Below, piece by piece: positions 1-8,829 of a stretch of DNA of 64,000 nt (position 1 is the stretch's first letter; every line of letters starts with the position of its first letter). The position numbers were made by a program, and so were the translations under genes. The notes below the pieces were generated by a model, which did not search any database, was not told the DNA's origin, and was given only the letters and a program-made list of their open reading frames with translations. This stretch comes from Kriegella sp963975415 (lineage in GTDB: Bacteria > Bacteroidota > Bacteroidia > Flavobacteriales > Flavobacteriaceae): the NCBI RefSeq assembly GCF_963975415.1, contig NZ_CAXBGN010000001.1, forward strand, positions 372,001-436,000. The letters are read 5' to 3'.

Positions 1-824
1 GCAATAAAAAGGGATGTTTCATAATCAATTCCGTTCGTGGCACGTACTTTTCCGATAAAAGCGCGTTTTGAACCCAAAGAATCAACCCAAGAATCACCAT
101 AGGCCTTTTCAATCTCCCCTGGTTTTGATTTGCCTTTTTTTGCAGGTTTCAATAATACCGCAAAATAATGGCCAAATCCCTCAGGTGCATTTTCATTGGC
201 TTCCATATAGCCAATGGTACGATCGTAATCTTGCTGTAAAAAGTCATCGTAGGTAAATCCGATACGTTCTCCATTTTTCGAATATTCATGACGATGTGTA
301 CCCCCACGTTGCGCTCCCGGGATCGTTGGCCTATCGGTGGCTACATCCCTTAAGTCGGCAATAGAGAATTCTCCTTTTCCGTCGGCGCTAACAAGTGCCC
401 CATTTCGGTTTCTTATATCATAATATCCCCTATCTTCAACCTCTTCCAATTGTGGCCCATGAATAAAAACTACCTTGTTTTCCGTTGGATGATAAGAAAC
501 CGCGGCAACACCAGGAGCGGCATTTTCTCCTGAAACAGATTCGGGTTGCCACAATACTGTTTCCTCTCCCGTTTCCAAGGACACTTTTTCTACTGATTTT
601 GAATTCGCCAAGTTGGTATTGAACACCATGTATCGGGTATCATAGCATAAAAAGCGTCCGTCTGGAGAAAAGTTATCATTGTTATCCAAAGCATGGGTCT
701 TTGCATTGAAGGTGAGCTGTTTTTCGGTCATTATGTCGTTTTTAGACGCAACTTGTTCTTTACAACTTATCATGAAAAGAAACACCATGATGCATAAGGA
801 ACCTGAAATTTTTAAAATGCGCAT
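1..824 (-). CDS. DUF3748-like/TolB-type beta-propeller lipoprotein, C-terminus cut by window edge
   Basis: The reading frame starts at 824 (product begins MRILKISGSL) and runs without a stop off the left edge, so about 274 residues are visible. An N-terminal hydrophobic stretch ends in a lipobox-like MISC at about residue 20, so export as a lipoprotein is likely. The body contains propeller-like phrases such as NNDNFSPDGRFLCYD and VSYHPTENKVVFIHG, which resemble DUF3748 proteins and the TolB/oligogalacturonate-lyase group of beta-propellers. It is the last visible gene of the minus-strand sugar locus, about 50 nt after the SIS gene, so a role in carbohydrate sensing or processing is plausible. 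The family label comes from motif memory and the enzymatic role is not established. Confidence 0.6.
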   Translation of the reverse strand, partial: MRILKISGSLCIMVFLFMISCKEQVASKNDIMTEKQLTFNAKTHALDNNDNFSPDGRFLCYDTRYMVFNTNLANSKSVEKVSLETGEETVLWQPESVSGENAAPGVAAVSYHPTENKVVFIHGPQLEEVEDRGYYDIRNRNGALVSADGKGEFSIADLRDVATDRPTIPGAQRGGTHRHEYSKNGERIGFTYDDFLQQDYDRTIGYMEANENAPEGFGHYFAVLLKPAKKGKSKPGEIEKAYGDSWVDSLGSKRAFIGKVRATNGIDYETSLFI

Positions 825-877
825 TTGTTAAGTCGTTTCTTTAATTGCAGTTATATGAAGCATTAGTACTCAATGTG

Positions 878-1537
878 CTAGAAAAAAGTCTCTTCGGCCA
901 TAATACAAAGGGCATGGTAAATGGGCAAATGGTACTCTTGTACCGCCGCGGTACTTGTAGCAGGGACGCATACCGCCACATCACATAACGCCTTGATCTT
1001 ACCTCCCGTTTCCCCAAGCAAACCAACGACCTTCATACCCAAAGCCTTTGCAGTAATACAGGCGTCTAAAACATTGACGGAATTCCCCGAAGTACTGATC
1101 GCCAATAAAACATCATTCTTTTCGCCATAACCCAACACTTGCTGAGCAAAAATGAAATCTCCTCCGATATCATTTGAAATCGCGGAAATCAAACCACCGT
1201 GGGCATTTAATGAAATTGCCGGCAACCCTCTTTCTAATTTGGAAGCCAATAACGCTCCTCTTTCTCCTGAACTTTCTTCAAGTTTTTTGCCGAACTCAGT
1301 GGTAAGCGGACGTTTTTTTGAAAAACTTTTCATCAACTCCCCAACAATATGATCCGAATCGGAAGCGCTGCCACCGTTACCACAAACCAATAGTTTACCC
1401 TTGTTTTGATAACACTCGACAAATACTTCACCAGCCTTTATTACCGATTTCCTACAGATTTCAAGTGCCGGATATCGCTGCACTAAATTTTCAGCTATAT
1501 CATCTACGTTCATAGGTGCCTTCATATTTTTCAGCAT
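878..1537 (-). CDS. SIS-domain sugar-phosphate isomerase, GmhA-like
   Basis: A 219-residue protein with a single SIS (sugar isomerase) fold. The phosphosugar-binding GNGGSASDSDH is near residues 53-63 and a second SIS signature, LLAISTSGNS, is near 150. These are typical of phosphoheptose isomerase GmhA and the related DiaA proteins. It lies 44 nt downstream of a ROK kinase gene in the same direction, so a phosphorylate-then-isomerise pair for the imported sugar is likely. Genuine heptose synthesis is less likely because no other heptose genes are adjacent. Methionines at residues 5 and 9 are alternative starts. Domain assignment is firm; substrate is unknown. Confidence 0.8.
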   Translation of the reverse strand: MLKNMKAPMNVDDIAENLVQRYPALEICRKSVIKAGEVFVECYQNKGKLLVCGNGGSASDSDHIVGELMKSFSKKRPLTTEFGKKLEESSGERGALLASKLERGLPAISLNAHGGLISAISNDIGGDFIFAQQVLGYGEKNDVLLAISTSGNSVNVLDACITAKALGMKVVGLLGETGGKIKALCDVAVCVPATSTAAVQEYHLPIYHALCIMAEETFF

Positions 1538-1581
1538 TAAGGTTATTCATATTAATTTTTATTTTTTTCAGGTTCCCTGGT

Positions 1582-2565
1582 TTATTGCATGGCTACACCC
1601 AACGCCGCATAATCTCCAATTTTATCACCTAACTTGGCCGGTAAAATGCGACATACATCAAGGGCCTCGGGAATGGCCTCTATCTCGAGTACCTCATACA
1701 CCAACGGTTTCAGCAATGCTTCATTTCTCGCATAAATACTGCCGATTACAAAACATTCAGGATTTAAGGTATCGATAAGTATAGCCAATGCCTTACCAAG
1801 ATATGCTGCAGAAATTTTCACAATTTCCAAAGCTACCCGATCGCCTTGCAGCGCTGAAGTAAAAACAGATTTGGCAGTAATCGCCTCAATGTCTTCCGCA
1901 ACTGGGCAAAACCCAACGGCAATATTGTTTTTTAATTTATGTGTTACGATACTTTGGGCCAATCTTGCAATACCCCCGCCACTGCAGAAACCTTCAAACG
2001 ACCCTGCTTTGCCAAAACCTATAGGTCCGTCATCGGCCAAACGGATATGGCCCACTTCGCCGCCAAGGTCATTGGTGCCGGAATATATTTTACCGTTCAA
2101 TATGAGTCCCGCCCCCATGCCGGTTCCAAAGGTCAGGAAGACCATGTTTTCGGTTCCTACCCCCGCCCCCATCATCCATTCCGCAAGTGCACAGGCGTTG
2201 GCATCATTTTGAAGAGCTACCCCTACCCCGAATTCTTTTTCAAGAATATCGACGATAGGAATATCATCCCAGCCCGGTAAATTTGGTGGTGATTTTATCA
2301 ATCCTTTTTTCGAATTAAGCGGACCGCCACAACTTATTCCAATTTTCAACAGTTTATCGCGATCGTATTTTTCAAAAATTCGATGAATATGTGCTTTAAA
2401 TTCATTTATGATAACGGTAGGACCACGTGCTACTTTTGTTTCAAAAAATACTTTTTCATAGATATTGAAATCATCATCTCCCAAGACTACGGCACATTTG
2501 GTACCGCCAATGTCTAAACCTACATAGTAAGCCAAAGGTTCTTTTGAATTCGTTTGGTCCATCAT
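1582..2565 (-). CDS. ROK-family sugar kinase lacking the usual zinc cysteines
   Basis: A 327-residue ROK (repressor, ORF, kinase) protein without a DNA-binding N-terminus, so a kinase rather than a repressor. The ATP-binding DIGGTKCAVVLGD is near the start, the catalytic-region NDANACALAEW is near residue 120, and a GTGMGAGLILNG phosphate-binding segment follows. Classical ROK kinases carry a CxCGxxGC zinc motif after the GH element; here the segment reads GEVGHIRLADDGP then GFGKAGSFEGFCSGGG, with only one cysteine. It probably phosphorylates a hexose or amino sugar before the neighbouring SIS isomerase acts. The second ROK kinase of the locus (25128-26075) has the full zinc motif, so the two likely differ in substrate. 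Confidence 0.85.
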   Translation of the reverse strand: MMDQTNSKEPLAYYVGLDIGGTKCAVVLGDDDFNIYEKVFFETKVARGPTVIINEFKAHIHRIFEKYDRDKLLKIGISCGGPLNSKKGLIKSPPNLPGWDDIPIVDILEKEFGVGVALQNDANACALAEWMMGAGVGTENMVFLTFGTGMGAGLILNGKIYSGTNDLGGEVGHIRLADDGPIGFGKAGSFEGFCSGGGIARLAQSIVTHKLKNNIAVGFCPVAEDIEAITAKSVFTSALQGDRVALEIVKISAAYLGKALAILIDTLNPECFVIGSIYARNEALLKPLVYEVLEIEAIPEALDVCRILPAKLGDKIGDYAALGVAMQ

Positions 2566-2633
2566 TTATTTCGTATTGTTTTGCTTAAAGTATAAGAACA
2601 ACAGTCTCGGTACAAAATACTAAAGAATATCTA

Positions 2634-4964
2634 TTATTGTTTTAACACCCATACATCGGTGACTCTAGATTGTTTTCTCCAATTCAAGTGTTCCTCATCG
2701 GGTTTATCAAAAGTGATCTTTAATTTTCCATCTTGAATCAGATTTTTTGGCAGGGGAAATTCTTTAAATTCCTCAAATCCCTTTTCATACTTCGTAGGTT
2801 TCAGTCTTTGGCCATTGGCCCGTAAAAGCGCCTCTCCATATCCTGACACACGTATGAGATAATTTGCATCGGCATCAAGTTCATCATATTCTAACGTAGG
2901 TGTAAATTGGAATAATTGGGTCGAGAGTCGTTTTCTATTTATACCGTCATTTTCCCATAAATAATCAATAGCATCATCAGTTTCAGAGGTCACATGTTTG
3001 GCGTCGGCGCTCGAAATGTTATCGTAAAAACTACCTTCGCCAGGAAATTCGTACGTTCTAATAAATTCGAGTCTCGCCAATTTTTCTTTTTCGGAGGAGC
3101 TTTTTTTCACCTTTTTAAATTCATCTTCTAGCCACCACCTATTATTCAAAGGGTAGTCTATAAAGTCTAGGATAGCACCACGTTCAGCACTTTTCGCATT
3201 ATATTTTGGCACACTGGTCTGTGCCCCAATAGCGTGAAAAAGTGCCTCGGCATATTCAAAAACTTTCTGCTTTAAATTTTGGGAAACCAGTTCGGTATCC
3301 GCCTTATTCAAATACGCAAGTGCATCGTTCATAGCTTTCTCCGCCCCTATCACATCAGCATTTGCAAGAACTTCATAGGCTTTCGATTCGAGACCTTTTT
3401 CATAGGCCAGTCTCTCCTTGATATAAGCATCGTAATAAGCGCGCATAACCAATTGCTGCCACCTCCAATTATCGGTCAACTCTGGATGTTTGATTTCCAT
3501 ATTTTGCCAAAGGGTCAAGGTTTCAGTAATAACCTCATTACCCAAGGCGGGACCGACCCAGTTTTGCTCTAAGGCAAAAATTCCTTTAACAGCTTCTTCT
3601 GCGACTTTCGGACCAAAAAAGAACTGGCAATACTCATAAATAATTTCGTGTACATCTTGGTTGGGATCCCAGCCCAATTGGCTCCACAACACCTTATTTA
3701 CATCATCGTGAGAACCATCGGAATACGTTATAAAACCATCGGTATAACCGATATCTCTTTTAAACAGCTTGGTATATTGAAGTGGCAACGGATTGCAAGG
3801 TTCTCGACCCAAGGTCAATGCAAAAGCCTGATCCCATCGCTCTACCGGATAATGACACCGTACCGTATGGGTGATATCAGGATAAAAACGGTGGAGATAC
3901 TTTTCAGGTAAAAGTTCACGCTCTAAATCAATTGGCGGACTACTTGGCCCATAAACAAGACCTCTTAACCAATCAGGATTATCGGTTTTCAGATATTCAA
4001 AAAAATAAGCAACCCTTTCTTCATTAAAGCCCTGTAGGGATACCCATATTCCTGCATCGGGATGGTATTTTTTTAATAGTACGGATAAATCCTTAAGGTA
4101 AGGTATCAATTCGGAAGGATGATTTTCACCTGGGTCGCCACCTGGAACAAATACTCCGTCTAGTCTTGGGCATCGGGCATAAAATGCCGCTTGCTCAATT
4201 AGCCCTTCTTCATGGGCATTTGGGACTTTTAGATCATGTGGGGCAGGGGTCCACACCCAATAATCAGCATCATATTTTTCACATATTTCGCTCAACCGAA
4301 CTTCCATTTCTTGAGGGTCTACCTTAAAATGCACACTGGAAGAAGGGTCTTGAAAAGGAATATTTTCAAAACTGTTGGCACCAAACAACACTTGTTCCCG
4401 AAAATGTTGATCGAATTGTTCGACCGTCCAAGCATCCCAAGAATTCGCTGTTCTTCGATATCCGAATTGATGGCCACGTAGTGCATATTCCGGAGCAGAA
4501 ACAATATCCAGGGCCTTTGCAACCTTGATGCGTCCTAATTCCATTTCAGCAATTCGCAACAGTTTACCAATGCCATAAAGTACCCCTCTAGCATCTGCCC
4601 CAATAATCCACAAAATATCCTTATTCCCATTTTGCTCATGAACAATACGAAAGCCTTCCTTTTTTATTGGTGTTCTATCGGCTCCCATGAAATCAGGAAT
4701 CTTTTGTTCAAAGAGCTCGGTGTCGTCTTGTAAAGCCAAGGCAATTATAGTGTTGGAATCCCAATCAGTTGCCTTGACAAACTCAATTGTAGTACGTTTT
4801 TCAACTTCCTCGACCAAAACATTGCCCGCGGTTTCACGTATCGGGTCTTTAATACCCGGAGATACTAAAATAGTCGCATCGGTTAATTCTAACCTATCAT
4901 TCCCTTGATCGGCACAAGCAAAGTTCAAACCGATTAATAATAAAAATAATATCACTTTTGGCAT
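2634..4964 (-). CDS. Large glycoside-hydrolase-like lipoprotein (GH20/GH67/GH84-type N-terminal fold)
   Basis: A 776-residue exported protein: the N-terminus MPKVILFLLLIGLNFACADQ has a lipobox at NFAC (residues 14-17). The first 130 residues, including GADARGVLYGIGKLLRIAE, resemble the alpha/beta domain that precedes the catalytic barrel in GH20, GH67, GH84 and GH115 enzymes. The following region (YRRTANSWDAWTVEQFD, FVPGGDPGENHP, TYSDGSHDDVNK, WSQLGWDP) looks like a TIM-barrel. The C-terminal 150 residues look like an accessory beta domain. It sits between the SUMF1-like gene and the ROK kinase. I cannot assign a CAZy family or name catalytic residues; a glycosidase acting on a uronic-acid or amino-sugar glycan is the working guess. 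Confidence 0.6.
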   Translation of the reverse strand: MPKVILFLLLIGLNFACADQGNDRLELTDATILVSPGIKDPIRETAGNVLVEEVEKRTTIEFVKATDWDSNTIIALALQDDTELFEQKIPDFMGADRTPIKKEGFRIVHEQNGNKDILWIIGADARGVLYGIGKLLRIAEMELGRIKVAKALDIVSAPEYALRGHQFGYRRTANSWDAWTVEQFDQHFREQVLFGANSFENIPFQDPSSSVHFKVDPQEMEVRLSEICEKYDADYWVWTPAPHDLKVPNAHEEGLIEQAAFYARCPRLDGVFVPGGDPGENHPSELIPYLKDLSVLLKKYHPDAGIWVSLQGFNEERVAYFFEYLKTDNPDWLRGLVYGPSSPPIDLERELLPEKYLHRFYPDITHTVRCHYPVERWDQAFALTLGREPCNPLPLQYTKLFKRDIGYTDGFITYSDGSHDDVNKVLWSQLGWDPNQDVHEIIYEYCQFFFGPKVAEEAVKGIFALEQNWVGPALGNEVITETLTLWQNMEIKHPELTDNWRWQQLVMRAYYDAYIKERLAYEKGLESKAYEVLANADVIGAEKAMNDALAYLNKADTELVSQNLKQKVFEYAEALFHAIGAQTSVPKYNAKSAERGAILDFIDYPLNNRWWLEDEFKKVKKSSSEKEKLARLEFIRTYEFPGEGSFYDNISSADAKHVTSETDDAIDYLWENDGINRKRLSTQLFQFTPTLEYDELDADANYLIRVSGYGEALLRANGQRLKPTKYEKGFEEFKEFPLPKNLIQDGKLKITFDKPDEEHLNWRKQSRVTDVWVLKQ

Positions 4965-4995
4965 TGCTCTTTATTTAAATTCAAATTCTCGATTG

Positions 4996-5697
4996 CTACT
5001 TCTTTTGTACGTCCAACACGCATCTAAACCCTACCGGATAATTACTGATTTTTTCGGGCAATAAATAATACCGCTGCGAGGTACGAATAAACGAATGGTT
5101 ATTAAAATTCGAGCCGCCGCGCATCACTTTATATTTTTCACCATACTGTTCCATTGGATGTTGGTTGCCAGGATAGGGTTTATACCAATCGGCTGTCCAT
5201 TCCCATACCCCTCCTGCCATGTCAAAGCAACCATACGGACTCGCAGGTTTCGCAATCGAAGTGCCCCTCGTACTTTTTTGATCCCAAATAACGTACGTAT
5301 TGTCATAAGTATTTCCCCAAGGAAATACCCGACCATCAACGCCCCTTGCGGCTTTTTCCCATTCTTTTTCGGTAGGCAAACGCTTTCCGGCCCATTTGGC
5401 GTACGCATCGGCTTGAGACCACGTAACGATTGCGGCATTATCTTTTTTTGAAGCTGGAAACTTAAAGCTGGAATCAAATTTGGAAAACTCCGTATTGCTT
5501 ATCTCATACTTGTCAATAAAGAAAGCTTTCGTAAATGCAATTTGTTGCGGCTTCTCATCATGGTCACCGTATTGACTACCCATAATGAACCCTCCCTCAG
5601 CTACTAAAACCATGCCTTCCGGTGGCTCGGCCAAATCTTGTGAAAAAATTGCCGATGTACCAATTAAAACAATAAGGGTGCTAAAAAATATTTTCAT
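4996..5697 (-). CDS. SUMF1/FGE-sulfatase domain protein without the active-site cysteines
   Basis: A 233-residue protein with a cleavable signal peptide (MKIFFSTLIVLIGTSAIFSQ) and one complete formylglycine-generating-enzyme-like fold: MVLVAEGGFIMGSQYGDHDE near residue 29, GKRLPTEKEWEKAARG and FPWGN in the middle, RGGSNFNNHSFIRTSQR and GFRC at the end. Catalytic FGE enzymes carry two cysteines shortly after RGGS; here those positions are not cysteine, so true sulfatase activation is unlikely. Many Bacteroidota use this fold as a non-catalytic secreted module. It is 16 nt downstream of the 407-residue gene and 31 nt before the large glycosidase-like gene, so it belongs to the sugar operon. Function unknown. 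Confidence 0.8.
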   Translation of the reverse strand: MKIFFSTLIVLIGTSAIFSQDLAEPPEGMVLVAEGGFIMGSQYGDHDEKPQQIAFTKAFFIDKYEISNTEFSKFDSSFKFPASKKDNAAIVTWSQADAYAKWAGKRLPTEKEWEKAARGVDGRVFPWGNTYDNTYVIWDQKSTRGTSIAKPASPYGCFDMAGGVWEWTADWYKPYPGNQHPMEQYGEKYKVMRGGSNFNNHSFIRTSQRYYLLPEKISNYPVGFRCVLDVQKK

Positions 5698-5712
5698 TCC
5701 TACAATTTTAAT

Positions 5713-6936
5713 TTACCATTTTTCATCTATAATACCGTAATACCTACCGAACCAATAATTTCGGATCATAGCCGCGGCGGTTCCCTCTTCTTCCGATTTT
5801 ACCTTTTTAAAACTTCCGTCTTTTTGAGGAATATTGAACTCTTTTGTGCGACGTTCGAATCCCCACATATCTTTAATGGCCTGTTCTTTCTCTGCGGTTA
5901 TAATATCTTCACCTGTCAGTACTTTATAAACCATAATAAACCAAATGGTACTTTCCCAAGTAAACTCTATGTCTTTCCAATCGTACCAATGTCGATTTAA
6001 ATTCATTCTGTATTTATTCAACAAATTTGGGTCGTCTTCATAGCGCATCAACATGTATAGGGAGCGTGCGGCATGATAATCATCACCAACATTTCTCCAC
6101 TCTTCAGGGAATAAAATTTTAGAATTTATTTGATGATCATCATAATGATAGCGATCAATAAGCATATGGTAGGCTGCATTAAAACGTTCTTTACCTGTTA
6201 TACGATGAGTAACCTTAAGCGCGGCTAACATTTCTAAAGAATTAAGCGGTTGGTGAGGAAGATCGGGACAGAAGTTGCCCCATAATGTCATTTTACCATC
6301 AAGATCCGTAAGCTTGAAATTGTTGTCTATGATTCGTCCAATAAAACGATCCAATAAACCAGCGGCTTTTTGTCTATATTCTTCGTCGGCACAGATTTCC
6401 CAAAAAGTTCCTACCCCATAGAAAATCGAAGTGAATTTATCTGCACTTAAATCTCCCAACCATCGGTATCCGGGCATTGATGTTGATTGATGCCATTCAT
6501 GGTACCACATAACTTCTTCATGCCATAAAGGTTCGTCGGTTTGATTAAAACTACGTGCAACGAGACCACTCACCCCGGTTACCCTCTCTAGTTTTAATAC
6601 CGCTTCAAATATCTGGTTGGCTATTTCTCTATCTTTTTTGTCTTTTGTGAGCGCATATTTATGGGAATAGGCGGCCAACATTTCGGAGGTAGGGTCTAAA
6701 CAGTCAGCTTGAGAACCGACAATGGGTCTATCTAGACCTGCTGGAGGAAAAATAACGTGCTGCATAATCGCACCCTCGTTCCAATGATTGCCCCGCATCA
6801 ATTTATCATACTGGGCCACCTTCTGGTGGAGCGGATCTGTTTTACTTGGAAATTTATTTACTTTTTGTGCCCATATCTGCAAAGAGACAAATACGAAACA
6901 AAGTAATATAAAACGAAGCTGTAATTTATTATGCAT
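5713..6936 (-). CDS. Secreted protein of predicted (alpha/alpha) toroid type, unknown enzyme
   Basis: A 407-residue protein with a signal peptide ending near WAQ (residues 22-24). The body is rich in aromatic and helical segments with regular spacing (HEEVMWYHEWHQSTSMPG, FYGVGTFWEIC, NSLEMLAALKVTHRITGKE, HAARSLYMLMRYEDDP, FTWESTIWFIMVYKVLTGE), which is what an (alpha/alpha)6 barrel glycosidase or lyase looks like. I cannot place it in a named family. It is the first enzyme-like gene after the second SusC/SusD pair, separated from susD by about 180 nt that contain a strong hairpin. Context points to degradation of the imported glycan in the periplasm. Confidence 0.55.
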   Translation of the reverse strand: MHNKLQLRFILLCFVFVSLQIWAQKVNKFPSKTDPLHQKVAQYDKLMRGNHWNEGAIMQHVIFPPAGLDRPIVGSQADCLDPTSEMLAAYSHKYALTKDKKDREIANQIFEAVLKLERVTGVSGLVARSFNQTDEPLWHEEVMWYHEWHQSTSMPGYRWLGDLSADKFTSIFYGVGTFWEICADEEYRQKAAGLLDRFIGRIIDNNFKLTDLDGKMTLWGNFCPDLPHQPLNSLEMLAALKVTHRITGKERFNAAYHMLIDRYHYDDHQINSKILFPEEWRNVGDDYHAARSLYMLMRYEDDPNLLNKYRMNLNRHWYDWKDIEFTWESTIWFIMVYKVLTGEDIITAEKEQAIKDMWGFERRTKEFNIPQKDGSFKKVKSEEEGTAAAMIRNYWFGRYYGIIDEKW

Positions 6937-7020
6937 ATTTAAAATTTATTCCTTGATCACTTCATATAATGGTCGCTACACTTTTGGTCCTAAAAGTGCC
7001 ACTAAATTCGTATTTACTGT

Positions 7021-7052
7021 AAAGAAAATTACCTGGGTTTCCCCAGGTAATT
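7021..7052 (-). terminator. Hairpin with T-run downstream of the second susD
   Basis: Positions 7027-7052 form an 11-bp perfect stem (AATTACCTGGG/CCCAGGTAATT) with a 4-nt loop. On the minus strand it is followed by TTTTCTTT (7028-7021). It lies about 70 nt after the susD stop and 85 nt before the next gene. It may end most susCD transcripts, letting the transporter be made in excess over the downstream enzymes, or act as an mRNA-stabilising hairpin. Confidence 0.65.
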
Positions 7053-7119
7053 CACAACTAATTAACTCAAATAACAATATGTAAAACAATAAAACTAACT
7101 CTTATTTTAAGCTGCAATA

Positions 7120-8808
7120 CTACCATGGGGTAGCAACACCTTGTACGATCCATGGTCTAGCATAAGGGCTGTCATTAGGATCCGTTGTGCTATATGAAGT
7201 ACCTTCCAATGAAGATGCCGCTGTGGTATAATTGGCAGTATTTGTATTAATTTCATCATCTGGGTAAATAAATCTTAAAGGCATAACATCTTCTCTAGCA
7301 AAAGGACCCGCATTCAAATCAGGTAGCCCGGTTCTTCTCCAATCCATATAAGCCTCATCACCGTTGAACATATTGGCAATCCACTTTTGCTCCATAACCT
7401 GCTCTAAAGTGCCTTCGAAGGCAACTCCTGCATTCATAATATAATCGGAATAGGTATCGCCAACCCCCCAAACATCTAGCGATGCTTTAATGCCTTCCAA
7501 GTAATTACCTTCGGCATCTGAACCCCAGCCTCTAATTGCTGCTTCGGCCTTTAAGAATGATAATTCTGCATAAGAAAACAATCTAGATTTTAAAAGATTT
7601 CCACCATCATCTTTCTGGTTAAAAACTTCGTTCATTCTTGATACATAGGCATTTGTACCCCCTCTTGAACCTTCCGAGTTTAAGTTATACTCATAGGGAT
7701 CTACGGCACTTACGGCCACAGGCAATCCAACATAAACACTACTAGTATCGATTAGCTTTTTACCCGCTTCCAAATCTGCAGCATAAGTCGCTTGATTGTA
7801 TATTGCATAATCATTGGCATCTAAAGTTTCTTCGTTGATGTAACGAACACCGTCTTCTTCAGCAATATCACCTCCACCGGGTACTTCCGCTGCAGGTACC
7901 ACTTTAGTTGGTGTTACTACCGGCGCAAACCAAATAGCAATTCTTGGATCATCAAGCTCCTTTAACTTATCTGTTAAGGTTGTACAAGGTTTAACCCTGT
8001 AAAAATCAGAAGCTGTACCAAACTGGCCACTACTAGGCCAGGATTGACTATCAATACCTCCGATATAGCTTAGTACCAACTCATCATCAATTTCGCTAAT
8101 CAACGGCTTTGCCAAAGTACTGGTAACTCCTGCTTGCGAAAAGGCAGGTAGTTTTTCCGATAAACGCATATAGTAGCGTAAGGCTAAAGAATTGGCTAAT
8201 TTTTGCCATTTTGAAGCATCACCACCGTAAAATACGTCTTGATCCGCTATCACTCCCTCATAACTTGTAGCGCCCAACAGACTGGAAGCCGTTTCTAAAT
8301 CAGCAATAATGCCTTTATACACCGCTTCCTGAGAATCATATACTGGTCGTTCATCTTCAAAATTTGCGCCCAGTAATGCATTGGAATAGGGTATATCACC
8401 ATAGTAATCGGTTAAATTACCGAACAACATTGATTTTAATATCAAAGTTACACCTTCATGAAAAGGTAATCCAAGTTCTACGGCTCTCTCGTACGCCACC
8501 TTGTTGGTGCGTAATAATCCGTAATTTGAATTCCAAATAGAGCCTGTTTCCCAGTCGTAACGATTACTCGACCAAGAATCTTTCTGTATAAACTGTGATC
8601 CAGCCCCAGTATCCCCTGAGTAACCTCTACTCGTAGTGCTTGTTGCCAAACCGGTCATTACCGAACTGATTAACAAATTGGGGTCGACCACATTGGCCTC
8701 TACCCCATTTGGGTTCTCATTTATTTCAACAAGTCCATCATCACAAGAAACTATAACTAACAATGGAGCAAATAGAAATAGTAGTGCTATGTTTTTAACT
8801 AATTTCAT
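7120..8808 (-). CDS. SusD/RagB-family outer-membrane glycan-binding lipoprotein (pair 2)
   Basis: A 562-residue protein with a lipoprotein signal, MKLVKNIALLFLFAPLLVIVSC (lipobox IVSC). It has SusD-type features: NPN near residue 33, repeated helical segments, KLANSLALRYYMRLSEK, and a C-terminal WIANMFNGDEAYMDWRRTGLPDL stretch typical of the SusD subgroup that pairs with long SusC proteins. It caps the cognate SusC barrel and binds the glycan at the cell surface. The gene follows susC by 21 nt. It is clearly related to the other SusD in the window (12677-14410), which shares the WRRTGLP signature, so the two pairs probably arose by duplication. Confidence 0.95.
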   Translation of the reverse strand: MKLVKNIALLFLFAPLLVIVSCDDGLVEINENPNGVEANVVDPNLLISSVMTGLATSTTSRGYSGDTGAGSQFIQKDSWSSNRYDWETGSIWNSNYGLLRTNKVAYERAVELGLPFHEGVTLILKSMLFGNLTDYYGDIPYSNALLGANFEDERPVYDSQEAVYKGIIADLETASSLLGATSYEGVIADQDVFYGGDASKWQKLANSLALRYYMRLSEKLPAFSQAGVTSTLAKPLISEIDDELVLSYIGGIDSQSWPSSGQFGTASDFYRVKPCTTLTDKLKELDDPRIAIWFAPVVTPTKVVPAAEVPGGGDIAEEDGVRYINEETLDANDYAIYNQATYAADLEAGKKLIDTSSVYVGLPVAVSAVDPYEYNLNSEGSRGGTNAYVSRMNEVFNQKDDGGNLLKSRLFSYAELSFLKAEAAIRGWGSDAEGNYLEGIKASLDVWGVGDTYSDYIMNAGVAFEGTLEQVMEQKWIANMFNGDEAYMDWRRTGLPDLNAGPFAREDVMPLRFIYPDDEINTNTANYTTAASSLEGTSYSTTDPNDSPYARPWIVQGVATPW

Positions 8809-8829
8809 ATTCTTATTTTTTTATTTTTT

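Noticed and set aside
878..1537. LPS heptose synthesis role for the GmhA-like SIS protein
   Set aside because: No other heptose genes nearby; position in a sugar-catabolic operon after a ROK kinase favours another substrate.
1871..2280. Opposite-strand open frames inside ROK and other genes
   Set aside because: They lie wholly within well-supported genes on the other strand and show no domain features.
4996..5697. Calling the SUMF1-like gene a sulfatase activator for the sulfatase at 34482-35888
   Set aside because: The active-site cysteines after RGGS are missing and the genes are 29 kb apart.
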